Shown one piece after another: positions 1-8,800 of a stretch of DNA of 64,000 nt. Position 1 is the first letter of the stretch. Each line of letters starts with the position of its first letter. This DNA is from a bacterium. GTDB lineage: Bacteria > Bacteroidota > Bacteroidia > B-17B0 > Aurantibacillaceae. The stretch lies in NCBI GenBank assembly GCA_029945625.1, contig JAQSCW010000046.1, positions 24,619 through 88,618 of the forward strand, read 5' to 3'. The translations under genes were made by a program, and so were the position numbers. A model generated the notes under the pieces. The model was not told the origin of the DNA, searched no databases, and saw only the letters and a program-made list of their open reading frames with translations.

Positions 1-162
1 TATAGGTTTTGCCTCTTCGTATTTGTTTTGTGCAAAGCGCAATAATACTAATCCTAATACAGGATCTTTATACTCAGCCGCTGTCAGCTTACTATTAGCA
101 CGAAGCGCATCAGCTGCATCCCACAATTCTTTCTCTAGCTGTTTAATTTGTTCTTGTGTCAT
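1..162 (-). CDS. hsdM: Type I restriction-modification methylase subunit HsdM, N-terminal fragment
   Basis: Runs off the left edge; only the first 54 codons are in the window, starting with ATG at 162. The peptide opens MTQEQIKQLEKELWDAADAL and continues with KDPVLGLVLLRF, the pattern of the HsdM N-terminal helical domain that precedes the N6-adenine methylase domain. HsdM forms the modification core of a type I R-M complex with HsdS, and with HsdR for cleavage. The catalytic NPPF-type motif lies outside the window. It is 10 bp downstream of the winged-helix/nuclease gene on the same strand, so it probably belongs to the same transcript or defence island. Identity is confident from the N-terminus alone; completeness cannot be judged. 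Confidence 0.85.
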   Translation of the reverse strand, partial: MTQEQIKQLEKELWDAADALRANSKLTAAEYKDPVLGLVLLRFAQNKYEEAKPI

Positions 163-172
163 AATTAATTTT

Positions 173-1102
173 TTAAGAGATCACCTTTATCTCATGTTTT
201 AATAATTCACGTTGAAGGGTGTCTTCGAGGTTTTTGATATCAGAAGGAGTCAATTGAATAAGTTTCAATCCCAACTCACTATAGATTTTAAGTTTTTGTT
301 CTTTTCTTTTATTATAGTATTCATTGCCTTGCACGCCCCAGTATTCAATATAAACAGCATATGGTCTGCCGGGTCCAGATGGAATGTGAAAATCGGAAAG
401 CACATCTTCTAAAGTATTTGGTAATTTCTTTTCGTATGCATGAGGTATGCCCCACAAATAAAGTGAATCATCAATAGCCATTTCTCCTTGTGAACGAACA
501 TAGTGTCCGTCTTTGCTTCTAAACTCGGCAGGGTATTTTTTTCTATAATCATCAACAGAATTGCCGTCCTTTTTTTCTAAAATTAAATTTTCAGGTTTTG
601 TTTCTTTTGAAACAACTGGCTTAATACCAAAATTTTCCAACAAGTCTGGATTATTTAATACGCTTTCTGGCCATTTTACATATTTTTGACCAGAGGTTTC
701 GTGTTCAAATTCACGTCCACCTAATGATTTTCCTAATTTAGTGATCCCCCAACCCGCAACTGTTTTTTGAACCCAACCTAATTCATTTAAGATTAGATTG
801 ATCTTTCGATTTGAAACATCAAAATGTTCACCGAGTTGTGTTGCGCTAAAGTATTTTGATTTTGAATTTTGATCATTTGATTTTTTTTCTTCCCAATCTA
901 TATTTTCTGGCCACACGATATAGTCACCATATTGCTGACTGTTTTTAATTTCACCACCTGCTAATTTCCCATCATTGGTAAGATTCCATTTATCATCTTT
1001 TTTAAAGATCCAACCTTTGTCTGTAAGAATTTTGAATAAATCCTTTGATTCAATATTTCTTTCTTTTGCAAGAGCTGATGTTGAAATAGTTTTCATATAC
1101 AC
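173..1102 (-). CDS. Duplicated winged-helix protein with C-terminal PD-(D/E)XK-type nuclease domain
   Basis: 309 aa. The first ~155 residues hold two similar ~80-residue units, each with a helix-turn-helix-like start, a GW(I/V) core, then a LGG/AGGE turn and a Y-x-x-WPE ending. This suggests a duplicated winged-helix DNA-binding module. The C-terminal ~110 residues have the order RSQGEMAIDD, then YEKKLP, then SDFHIP, then YIEYWG, a good match to a PD-(D/E)XK fold as appended to some helicases (E, D and E-x-Y likely metal ligands). Start could be M1 or M3. Lies between the coiled-coil gene and hsdM in one minus-strand operon, suggesting a sequence-directed nuclease accessory. Family not named; the domain call is inference from motif order. 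Confidence 0.7.
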   Translation of the reverse strand: MYMKTISTSALAKERNIESKDLFKILTDKGWIFKKDDKWNLTNDGKLAGGEIKNSQQYGDYIVWPENIDWEEKKSNDQNSKSKYFSATQLGEHFDVSNRKINLILNELGWVQKTVAGWGITKLGKSLGGREFEHETSGQKYVKWPESVLNNPDLLENFGIKPVVSKETKPENLILEKKDGNSVDDYRKKYPAEFRSKDGHYVRSQGEMAIDDSLYLWGIPHAYEKKLPNTLEDVLSDFHIPSGPGRPYAVYIEYWGVQGNEYYNKRKEQKLKIYSELGLKLIQLTPSDIKNLEDTLQRELLKHEIKVIS

Positions 1103-1112
1103 TTTTAAGTAT

Positions 1113-1748
1113 TTACTTAATATTTGAGTTTAGTAATCCAACGATTATTGCGCCTAAGGCAAGGACAGCAGCGATTATTGCAATCAGTTTAATTGTTTTT
1201 ACTTGCTTCGCATTTGTCTCAGATAATTCGATTTGCTTCTTAAGCGTGTCTTTTATATCTCTTAAATCATCTTTTATATTTGATTCTACTCTTTCAAGTC
1301 TCGATTGCAAATTTTGAACTGCTTGATTAATTCCGGCTGTTGTTGCGTCTAACTTGTCCAAGCGAGTAGGGAAATCAACTTTGTCAAGTTTCTCATTCAG
1401 CTTATTAATTGTCTCAATCTGATTTGAAATCGCTTCTGTAAGAGATTTAATTTTCTTTATCGGCTCTTCAAATTTTGCCAATGCTTCAGACTTAATAGAA
1501 TCAATTTGCGAATCTAGTTTAGCAGAAACGGTTTCGAGTTTTTTAGTTTGCTCTTTTACTCTTTCATCAATGAGTTTTTCAAGATTTTTCAAATGTGATT
1601 GATAATCGCCTTGAATACCTTTAGCAGCCAAGGAGATAATTTCCCCGGATTCTGCCATAGTTTTAATCTGCTTTACAGCATTGTCCAAACTGGACAACTC
1701 ATTCTGTAACTTCAGCAGTTCTTGATGTATTTCTTCCTGAATAGTCAT
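1113..1748 (-). CDS. Coiled-coil protein with C-terminal membrane anchor
   Basis: 211 aa, almost wholly heptad-like helices rich in K, E, L and I from residue 5 to ~180 (repeated IKSLTEAISNQIETINKL-type pattern). One hydrophobic segment, IKLIAIIAAVLALGAIIVGL, sits near the C-terminus at about 185-205. It therefore probably projects a long cytoplasmic coiled coil from the inner membrane. It overlaps the 3' end of the helicase gene by 50 nt, so the two are translationally linked. No family recognised. In defence systems such anchored coiled coils often serve as sensors or effectors, but no residue here shows that. Confidence 0.75.
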   Translation of the reverse strand: MTIQEEIHQELLKLQNELSSLDNAVKQIKTMAESGEIISLAAKGIQGDYQSHLKNLEKLIDERVKEQTKKLETVSAKLDSQIDSIKSEALAKFEEPIKKIKSLTEAISNQIETINKLNEKLDKVDFPTRLDKLDATTAGINQAVQNLQSRLERVESNIKDDLRDIKDTLKKQIELSETNAKQVKTIKLIAIIAAVLALGAIIVGLLNSNIK

Positions 1749-4700
1749 ATAAAAAATCGTTATTAAAATTTTGAACCCAGTTTAAATGCATTTTTAGTTT
1801 TAAAAGTTCTATTGCCTCATCGATTAACCCTTCAATTTTATTATCGGGACAATTGGCGATAAGTTTTTGCCTGTAAAAATTTATTGCTTCAAATAAATCC
1901 TCTGAATTAGATAATGATCCTTTGCGGAACTCTATAAATCCCTTTATAAATGAATCTCTCGCATCGCCTAATGTTTTTTCGGAAGGAATTCTCCTGTTTA
2001 GTTCTAGAACGAATTCAGAAAAGGCTTTTAACAAAAGTAAACAAGCATCGTCCGGCTGTGAGATCAAAATACGAATGCACGCTCCTCTTAAATGTTTTAG
2101 ATTATCAATTTGAGAACCTGAAGGATCATACCCAATTAATTCAATGAATTTCCAAACAACATCAATGTCTGCATCTTTACCATAAACAATATCAAGCAGA
2201 GAGGCGTTTTCTCCATCTACTTCATAACCATTGCGTGCATACTTAGAATGAAAGTATAAATCAACAAACTCTTTAAAAGGTACATTTCCCTCATTAACTC
2301 CGATGTCGCAGGCTTGACGCATTGCATCAATTGCTTGATATCTTTTTGCTTCAACTTCTCTATATACGAAATCAACAAGATAATTTAAGCACTTTTGGAT
2401 AACAGAATTCCCTTTTCTGTTTTGCAGATTTTGAATTTCAATTTCTGTTCTTTTTTCAGAATAATAACGGTGAATATATTTTCTAAGATTTTCAATATAC
2501 GTTTCATCAGAATGCTTTTTCCCTTTGATTAAGAATGTAGCGGAGTTGAAATCCACGCTGTAATCGTTAATTATACCTATTGTAGATAACCTGTAAATTG
2601 CTTTTTCCGTATCGGACTTGTCACGAAGCTTGTAATAAAGGTTCTTGACCTTACTAGCAAAGGCTTTATCATCTTCTAAATTTTGTGTTAAGCCTTGATT
2701 CAGTTTTGTTAAATCCTCAATGAAACCTAAATAATCAGGTTTGTAAGCCTCTCGTATCTGTTCTTTTGAAAAGTTATATCCAGTTTTCTCCAATAAAATT
2801 GCAACCAATTTTGAAATATGAAAGTCCCAATCAGTTGTGAAACCTACTGCGACATTAAAGGGTTCATTAATATTTAGTTCAACTAATTTTGTTTCAATGC
2901 CATCGGAATGTTCAGCTGCTAACGAATTTAAAATCCAAGCAGTAATATTTCCATCAGCAGGCGCAAGTTCAAGAAGCACTTTCCTTATAGACTTTACAAT
3001 TGTTTGACATTCATCTAAAGGAAAAGAGATAGTTCTGTAACTTTCTTCTAATTCAGGCAAAAGAAGCGCACCATATTTTTCACCGAAGGATTTTTGAACA
3101 AATAAATATCCTCTTCCGGTTTGAGGACTCTGCCAGTAGGACAATTTTGCATCTATGCCATACTCTTCATTCAGTTTAATGTTTAGACTATCAATTGTTT
3201 TTTTTGCCGGATATGAAATTTCATTTAAAAGTTCGAACAATGTCCATTTTTCTTTGTCTTGCCCTTTAAATGAATTGTTGTGAAAGTGAAGTAAATGAGA
3301 TTTATCTAATGAAACATCAATAGTTTCAAATTCTCCACTATCCGTTTTTCTTTTTCTTACTCTATGTTTGAAATTATTTTCATCATTGTACAGGATGAAG
3401 GAAATTGCAAGTTTTTTATCACGTCCTGCACGCCCTGCTTCCTGCACATAGCTTTCAATGGAAGGGGGATAATTATTATGCACGGTATAACGGATATTTC
3501 TCTTATTAATCCCCATACCAAAAGCTTTAGTGGAAACTAATAGTGCCAATTCATTTCGTTTAAATTTATTTTGATTTTCTTCGTTGTCCAGCTCTATTTT
3601 TTGTGCGATGTTTCCATCGCTATCATCTGCGCCTAAAAATGTACCCTTTAGAATATCGAGTTGAATATTTTCAAATATTCCGTGCGGTTCCCTTCTGAAA
3701 TTATCATCTTGATTTCTTAACCTGTACAAATCGGTAACACCAAAATACCATCTTCTATGTGGACAGAAGACAAGCCCTGCATTCGTATTTGAAGTATTAT
3801 AAAAATCTGACGTGATTTTTTTATCAAGTTGAATGAAAGCAAAATCTTCCACGGCATTATCGAAAGTTGGATCAAAGCAAAGGTTTAGATCAGTATTAAA
3901 TTTATTAAACTCTTCAGGCATCCCTCTTAATAACTCATTCAGCGCCTTCTGTTTCTTTTCACCAACAATTATTCTTTTACTAAAGTCGTCCGGATCTCTT
4001 CCTTTATCTAATCTGTACTGCTCAATTTCATCACTAATACTAACAGGAACGATTTTAAATTGTAATTCTTTTCGCTTAACAGTTTCAAATCGCACAACGG
4101 AATCTTCTCCCAAATCAACACCTTCTTTTGGACTTAATTCTCTTTGCACGTCTGCCAAAACATCAAACGAAGCGGTTGCTGTCAGTCCAAAAATTGGCAA
4201 GTGACCGTCTCCTTTTATTTTGCAATACCTTCTCGCATTCTCTCCTAAACTTAAATATGAAGTTCGGAAATCATGACCCCATTCGCTAACACAATGCGCT
4301 TCATCAATAACAAAATAGGAAAAGTAAATTTGATCCGTGATCATATTTCCTAACATCTCCCTGAATTTTACAATTTGTAATCTTTCAGGAGAAACAAAAC
4401 AGAATAGTGAAGAACCATTTGCAATATCAAACTCTGCCTTTGCTCTTTTCTTTCCTTTAACGGAACTATTTATATAGCTACATGAATCAATGAACGCATC
4501 AAATAACTCCTGAACCTGATCTTGCATTAAAGATTTAATTGGGTCAACAACCATTGTTATGCCCGGCTGCATAACACAAGCCAACTGATATGTTAACGAT
4601 TTACCACCGCCTGTTGGAAGCAAACCAATTATGCTTTCACATTGTAATGCTTTATTAAGAATTGGTAATTGACCGGGTAAAAAATCTCTATTTCTAAAAA

Positions 4701-6096
4701 CTGCATTTAAGAAATATTTTAGGTTATTTACTCTAGCCTCAATTGGTTTATACTGCTCGTTTTCTATTTTTTCAGAAACGGGTAAATATTTTATTAAATC
4801 CCCCGTATGCAACTTTCGGAAGCCCTTGTTTGATTTTACCGATCTAACAGTTGCGTATAAAGGTGGTGGATTTTTTAGTTTGATTTGATTTGGAATTCCT
4901 TCACGCTGGAGGACTGAGTAATCAATTACTAATTCATATATAGTGTCATCAAAACTAACTTGATCAATTAATTTTCTATTTGTGCCGGAAAAACCTATGA
5001 ATTCTTTGGATGCATAAAGGCTAATTGAAATTTCAGGAAGTTTGAAAGCAATGCCTGACAATTCAAAAATATTTTTTATTTGATTCTTCAAATCGTCAAT
5101 TGCAAATTCGGCAACCGCAATATCCCTCTCGACAAAACAAAAATTCCATTTATGAAGATTCAAGTCGAGATTACCATTGATGATTAATTCTAAAATAGTT
5201 TTTTGAACTCTTGCTATTGCTATTGGAGCTAATGCAGCAAACAAAGCATTATATGATTCCTTAGAACTATAAAGAGGTTTTTGAATATTGTTTTTGTAGG
5301 GTTCAAAAGACTTGTCAGATAAATAGTTTTTTATCAGCTCAAGCTTTTGGTTCATGTTATTCCACTCGCTTGTTCTTATTCTGATTGTCTGACCCCAATC
5401 GTTTTGAAAAGTAGCTTTATCTCTTTGCTCATCAAGCATTCTTTGTTGGGGATCATTGTGTTGCGACCCATCAACTTCAACGATAAATCCTTTCTGAGCA
5501 TTAATAGCTGTTGGGAATTGCAATACAAAGTCAGCTCGCTGACTACTAAAATCTCTATGCTGCCATCTCGTAACGAATTCGTTTGAAACGAGTGTGTCAA
5601 ATTCTCTTTGCGTATCAAATAATTGAACTGCAATTTTTCCAAGATCATCACCTAGATATCCCGGTAGCTTTTTAAATAAAAAATCCTCCTCAAATTCGCT
5701 TCCCAAATTTTCCCAACTTGTTTGAAAAGACTTTTTAATTTCATTAGCACCTAGTCGAGGATCGATAATGTGGAAGGCTTGCCAATATTTTGATATAAAA
5801 TCTTCGTTCTGTTCAGTTACCTTAAATACAACCCTTCCTGAAACCTCACCAACACTCAGATTAAATATTTTCGCAAAGTGTTCCTCTAATTCAAGAGTCA
5901 ACCTTGTAGGACATCCTCTCGATATTAAATTAGATAGAACTTGAAAATTAGACAGAAAACGACAATCGAATGTGTTTGACCCGGCAATTTGTAAATCAAA
6001 CTCAGAGAGCGACTTAATAGTATCGTCAGAAAAAAAATCTTTTTCTTTTAATTCCCGGTAAAAGGGCTCTATGATATATGCACCGAATAATCTCAC
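1699..6096 (-). CDS. Large RecQ-type DNA helicase with N-terminal DUF559/Vsr-like nuclease domain
   Basis: 1465 aa, more than twice a normal RecQ. About residues 180-240 carry a nuclease-like block: RADFVLQFP, then IVEVDGSQH, then a Q-x-x-x-D-x-x-RD stretch, as in DUF559/Vsr-like PD-(D/E)XK domains. The helicase core follows: Walker A LPTGGGKS near 490, DEAHCVSEWGHDFR near 598 (RecQ-type motif II with its aromatic-rich loop), STKAFGMGI, and motif VI QEAGRAGRD near 888. About 500 residues after the core are unassigned; no HRDC domain was recognised. Expected role is ATP-driven DNA unwinding coupled to cleavage, probably against foreign DNA given the flanking hsdM and the nuclease-like gene. 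Its start overlaps the stop of the XRE gene by one base. Confidence 0.85.
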   Translation of the reverse strand: MRLFGAYIIEPFYRELKEKDFFSDDTIKSLSEFDLQIAGSNTFDCRFLSNFQVLSNLISRGCPTRLTLELEEHFAKIFNLSVGEVSGRVVFKVTEQNEDFISKYWQAFHIIDPRLGANEIKKSFQTSWENLGSEFEEDFLFKKLPGYLGDDLGKIAVQLFDTQREFDTLVSNEFVTRWQHRDFSSQRADFVLQFPTAINAQKGFIVEVDGSQHNDPQQRMLDEQRDKATFQNDWGQTIRIRTSEWNNMNQKLELIKNYLSDKSFEPYKNNIQKPLYSSKESYNALFAALAPIAIARVQKTILELIINGNLDLNLHKWNFCFVERDIAVAEFAIDDLKNQIKNIFELSGIAFKLPEISISLYASKEFIGFSGTNRKLIDQVSFDDTIYELVIDYSVLQREGIPNQIKLKNPPPLYATVRSVKSNKGFRKLHTGDLIKYLPVSEKIENEQYKPIEARVNNLKYFLNAVFRNRDFLPGQLPILNKALQCESIIGLLPTGGGKSLTYQLACVMQPGITMVVDPIKSLMQDQVQELFDAFIDSCSYINSSVKGKKRAKAEFDIANGSSLFCFVSPERLQIVKFREMLGNMITDQIYFSYFVIDEAHCVSEWGHDFRTSYLSLGENARRYCKIKGDGHLPIFGLTATASFDVLADVQRELSPKEGVDLGEDSVVRFETVKRKELQFKIVPVSISDEIEQYRLDKGRDPDDFSKRIIVGEKKQKALNELLRGMPEEFNKFNTDLNLCFDPTFDNAVEDFAFIQLDKKITSDFYNTSNTNAGLVFCPHRRWYFGVTDLYRLRNQDDNFRREPHGIFENIQLDILKGTFLGADDSDGNIAQKIELDNEENQNKFKRNELALLVSTKAFGMGINKRNIRYTVHNNYPPSIESYVQEAGRAGRDKKLAISFILYNDENNFKHRVRKRKTDSGEFETIDVSLDKSHLLHFHNNSFKGQDKEKWTLFELLNEISYPAKKTIDSLNIKLNEEYGIDAKLSYWQSPQTGRGYLFVQKSFGEKYGALLLPELEESYRTISFPLDECQTIVKSIRKVLLELAPADGNITAWILNSLAAEHSDGIETKLVELNINEPFNVAVGFTTDWDFHISKLVAILLEKTGYNFSKEQIREAYKPDYLGFIEDLTKLNQGLTQNLEDDKAFASKVKNLYYKLRDKSDTEKAIYRLSTIGIINDYSVDFNSATFLIKGKKHSDETYIENLRKYIHRYYSEKRTEIEIQNLQNRKGNSVIQKCLNYLVDFVYREVEAKRYQAIDAMRQACDIGVNEGNVPFKEFVDLYFHSKYARNGYEVDGENASLLDIVYGKDADIDVVWKFIELIGYDPSGSQIDNLKHLRGACIRILISQPDDACLLLLKAFSEFVLELNRRIPSEKTLGDARDSFIKGFIEFRKGSLSNSEDLFEAINFYRQKLIANCPDNKIEGLIDEAIELLKLKMHLNWVQNFNNDFLYDYSGRNTSRTAEVTE

Positions 6097-6296
6097 TATT
6101 TCTTTTTAGTAGCTAATAATTCTTTGGGGTTAATCTTTAATATTTCAGCAATATCAAAAAGTATTTCTATGCTGGGTTGTCTCCGATTTTGGACATAAGA
6201 GTTAACCATGTTGTAGCTTTTTCCTAAATGCTCCGCCAACCACGTTTGAGTGATTCCCTTTTCTTCAAGTACTTCTTTTATCCGGTTCATTTTCAA
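6096..6296 (-). CDS. XRE-family helix-turn-helix regulator
   Basis: 66 aa, essentially a single HTH_3 domain: IKEVLEEKGITQTWLAEHLG (helices 1-2), then the recognition helix region SYNMVNSYVQNRRQPSIE. It is the promoter-proximal gene of the minus-strand operon and its stop codon overlaps the helicase start, so it is probably the operon's own repressor, as in many defence loci. Translation may start at M1 or M3. The inverted repeat at 6336-6352, about 40 bp upstream, is a plausible operator. Confidence 0.85.
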   Translation of the reverse strand: MKMNRIKEVLEEKGITQTWLAEHLGKSYNMVNSYVQNRRQPSIEILFDIAEILKINPKELLATKKK

Positions 6297-6335
6297 AGAT
6301 TTTGAACATGTTAAATATACATTTTTTTTGCTACC

Positions 6336-6352
6336 ATCTCATTTTATGAGAT
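6336..6352. promoter_or_regulatory. Inverted repeat between divergent regulators, candidate XRE operator
   Basis: ATCTCAT-TTT-ATGAGAT, perfect 7-bp arms, lies 40 bp upstream of the minus-strand XRE gene and upstream of the plus-strand XRE/ImmA gene. A TATATTTA box on the minus strand sits close by. The position fits an operator controlling the defence operon; which of the two regulators binds it is not shown. Confidence 0.45.
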
Positions 6353-6482
6353 ACAAAATTGATTTTTCGTTGAGAACTATGTTTTTCATCTTCATTGAGG
6401 AAAAAGCACTCTTTCTTAAAACTTTTATCTCACAGAAAATCAATGCTTTAAATATTTAATGAAATAAAAAAGGGGATTTATT

Positions 6483-6512
6483 TTGCAATTATACAGAACA
6501 TTTATACTTTTG
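6483..6512 (+). promoter_or_regulatory. Bacteroidota-type promoter for the XRE/ImmA gene
   Basis: TTG at 6483-6485 and TACTTTTG at 6505-6512 are separated by 19 bp, matching the Bacteroidota -33 TTG / -7 TAnnTTTG pattern. The start codon is about 28 bp downstream of the -7 box. Confidence 0.6.
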
Positions 6513-6540
6513 ATATGCAATTAAAGCGAAACTGTAACGA

Positions 6541-7575
6541 ATGAGCCCTAACAGATTAAATCCTAAAATGATAGCGTTGGCTAGAGAGTCGAGAGGCTTG
6601 TCTCAGCTTGAATTAGCGGAAAAGCTAAGCCTTTCACCTTCTCACATGTCTCGGATCGAGCAGGATTTCACAGAGCTTGGGGAGCATCATTTAAAAGCCC
6701 TTTCAAGCGTTTTAAATTATCCGGAAGGATTCTTTTATCAGGAAGGCGAAACACTCCCTCCTGCACTTGCCTTACGCAAACGCAATATAGTAGCACAAAA
6801 AGTTCTGCTTCCTGTTGAAGCGGAAGTAAACATTAATCGGCTACACGTAGAGAAATTATTAAATGCAATCGGTCATCCGGAAATCAACTTGCCTGTTTTG
6901 GATATTGAAAAATTAGGATCGCCTGCTGAAGCGGCACGCAAACTTCGTAAACTTTGGAAGATTGAAAAAGGCTATATAAATAATCTCACTAAAGTATTAG
7001 AAGAGAACGGATTGTTTTTAATCAACTTTGATTTCAATACAGACCGTGTGGATGGGATGAGCATTTTGGCAAATGGCAAATTCCCAATTATGTTTTCAAA
7101 CAAAAGAAGTTTAGGGGATCGCCAACGATTCACTTTAGCTTATGAGTTGGGGCATTTAGTCATGCACCTTTATACGAATCCTTCATTTACAAGGGATATA
7201 AGTCATGAAGCAAACGAATTCGCTGCCGAATTTTTAATGCCTGAAAAAGACATCAAATCAGATTTTAAAGATGGTGTTACGCTTAACATCTTAGCAGATT
7301 TAAAACGCAAGTGGAAACTTTCCATGCAAGCGTTATTATACAGAGCAAACGATATCGGTATTATAACCGATAATCAAAAAAGATATTTGATAAATCAATT
7401 TAACTCAATGAATATCCGCAGAAGAGAACCTGCGGAATTGGATGTTCCAAGAGAAAACCCAATGAAGTTGAGAGATATGATCACCAACTACAAAAACAAA
7501 CAAAAATTAAATGTAAAACAACTCGCTTTGTTTTTTAATTCAAGCGAAGACGAGTTCTTGAGTAAATATTCGTAA
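6541..7575 (+). CDS. XRE regulator fused to ImmA/IrrE-type domain, zinc motif altered
   Basis: 344 aa. Residues ~8-65 are an HTH_3 domain (MIALARESRGLSQLELAEKL, then SPSHMSRIEQ). Residues ~140-235 are the ImmA/IrrE (COG2856) domain, ending with HEANEFAAEFLMP. In this family the metallopeptidase motif is HExxH; here it reads Y201-E-L-G-H205, so the first zinc ligand is replaced by tyrosine (TAT where CAT is expected). Proteins of this architecture act as repressors of mobile elements, often inactivated after DNA damage. Either this copy is a non-catalytic regulator or one base has changed. It stands alone upstream of the virus-like region and could be its control gene. Family assignment is firm; loss of activity is inferred. 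Confidence 0.85.
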   Translation: MSPNRLNPKMIALARESRGLSQLELAEKLSLSPSHMSRIEQDFTELGEHHLKALSSVLNYPEGFFYQEGETLPPALALRKRNIVAQKVLLPVEAEVNINRLHVEKLLNAIGHPEINLPVLDIEKLGSPAEAARKLRKLWKIEKGYINNLTKVLEENGLFLINFDFNTDRVDGMSILANGKFPIMFSNKRSLGDRQRFTLAYELGHLVMHLYTNPSFTRDISHEANEFAAEFLMPEKDIKSDFKDGVTLNILADLKRKWKLSMQALLYRANDIGIITDNQKRYLINQFNSMNIRRREPAELDVPRENPMKLRDMITNYKNKQKLNVKQLALFFNSSEDEFLSKYS

Positions 7576-7604
7576 TTAGTAACATATATAGAGGGAAAGA
7601 AAAG

Positions 7605-7808
7605 ATGAGCATCACGACAGAAAAGTTCGATTTGAAGGCTTACTCGAAGAAAGAGTTAGCTGAGAAGTATGAAGTGTCAGTAAAGACCTTCAACAAATGG
7701 TTAGAACCTTTTACCGAAAAGGTTGGAGCAAAAAGAGGTCGCTATTACACGGTGAACCAAGTTATAATCATAGTAGATGTTTTGGGATTACCCGGTGTAA
7801 TGCACTAA
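7605..7808 (+). CDS. Small helix-turn-helix protein, paralogue of the 8801 gene
   Basis: 67 aa with a helix-turn-helix-like run: SKKELAEKYEVSVKTFNKWL, then GRYYTVNQV and LGLPG. It shares the pattern ELAxxYxVSxKTFxxW, GxRxGRYxTxxQV and LGxP with the protein at 8801-9010, so the two are paralogues. Size and motif fit a MerR/excisionase-like DNA-binding protein. A GAGGGAAAG stretch precedes the ATG. Role in excision or transcription is possible but not shown. Confidence 0.65.
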   Translation: MSITTEKFDLKAYSKKELAEKYEVSVKTFNKWLEPFTEKVGAKRGRYYTVNQVIIIVDVLGLPGVMH

Positions 7809-8245
7809 TTTTTCTTTATCACTTTATTTTCTTGAAAATTTATTGGATGGGTAGCCGGAATGGTTACCCTTTATTTTTTATTTAAATCTCCCCGGAATTC
7901 CCCCCGATTACTTTCACGGTAACCCCGGATATTTTGCGGCATTTCAAGTCCTTTCCCGGAATCTCCCCCGATTCCCCCCGAATAAATCCGCAATCATCCC
8001 CATAAAAATTCACTGCCCAAAACTGCCCAAACCTTCCCAAATCTTCCGAAAATTTCTCTTAGGTAACGATGCGTGCCGTTTTCTTCTCATGCGTTCCGAA
8101 AATTTCTCTTTGCTGCAAAATTTCGCTCTTATCGTCAGAATTTTTCTCATGCAACCCAAACCGAGAAAGTGCTGAATACAGCTACTGCACCTTTGTATCG
8201 TCAAAGCGACAAACCTAAAACCGTAATCAATAAAAAGTAAATAAA
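7809..8245. other. Non-coding block: C-rich strand-biased tract and short direct repeats
   Basis: No convincing gene. About 7887-8045 is strikingly C-rich and G-poor on the plus strand, with repeated CCCCCCGATT and CCCGGAAT-type words. At 8044-8060 and 8094-8110 an exact 17-bp word (TTCCGAAAATTTCTCTT) recurs 50 bp apart, and TTCTCATGC occurs at 8084 and 8144. The block ends in the two-part element at 8158-8201. It could be an origin, an RNA leader or an attachment region; nothing decides between these. Confidence 0.5.
8158..8201 (+). promoter_or_regulatory. Two-block element, copy 1 (GAAAGTG-N16-CACCTTTG)
   Basis: A 44-bp segment matched in length by 9065-9108. Conserved blocks are AAACCGRGAAAGTG and CACCTTTGTAYCGT, separated by a 16-bp spacer that is not conserved. 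CACCTTTG resembles the Bacteroidota -7 box TAnnTTTG, while GAAAGTG would sit at about -33. It lies about 45 bp before the start codon of the 8246 gene. Best read as an element-specific promoter; a conserved leader is the alternative. Confidence 0.55.
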
Positions 8246-8794
8246 ATGAACGCAGTAAGAAAAATCAAAACGCCAGTATCACATTTAAGAGTGATAAAAG
8301 GTGGAAAATCAAATCCAAAAAACAACATCGTTGAAAACACTTGGAATTTTATCCACGCAGCATTATGGAATAACAACGAGTTCTCTTATAAAGAAGAAAC
8401 GCAATTCCAAAACCTGATCGCAGAACACTACAACAACTTTAAAAACCCTACAAAAGTTTTTGAAGAGATCATCGAACGTGTGTGTTTAGCAAAACGCTAT
8501 ATAAATAGAAAACGTGGACGCTACATCGCAAAGCCGATTGATTGGTTAAACATTAATTATTACGCAGGATTAACCGGAACTGAAGGATGGTATCAAGAAG
8601 TGTGTTTGCAACGCATAACTGTTCCTGACTATAACTACGGCATAACACTTCTTGCAAAAGCGATCAGTAAATATTTGCAAGAGCCGACAATCAAAACGAT
8701 TGTGACCTTCCGCAAAAAATTAATTGCAGAAAAGCAATTTGACCTTTTACAAATCTTCAATAGCGCAATTATAAATTTTCAAATTAATAACTAA
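8246..8794 (+). CDS. Hypothetical basic protein of mobile-element type
   Basis: 182 aa, not assigned to a family. The first 25 residues are basic and probably disordered. The middle holds LAKRYINRKRGRYIAKPIDW followed by LNINYYAGLTGTEGWY, an arginine-rich then aromatic segment that suggests nucleic-acid binding. No catalytic motif is visible. It is preceded by the two-block promoter-like element and followed 6 bp later by a small HTH gene, so both are likely co-transcribed as early or regulatory functions of the element. A replication or transfer role is conceivable but unsupported. Confidence 0.6.
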   Translation: MNAVRKIKTPVSHLRVIKGGKSNPKNNIVENTWNFIHAALWNNNEFSYKEETQFQNLIAEHYNNFKNPTKVFEEIIERVCLAKRYINRKRGRYIAKPIDWLNINYYAGLTGTEGWYQEVCLQRITVPDYNYGITLLAKAISKYLQEPTIKTIVTFRKKLIAEKQFDLLQIFNSAIINFQINN

Positions 8795-8800
8795 ACGAAA

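Noticed and set aside
8010..8204. 64-codon minus-strand frame in the C-rich block
   Set aside because: Its composition follows the C-rich tract, and it runs over the conserved two-block element.
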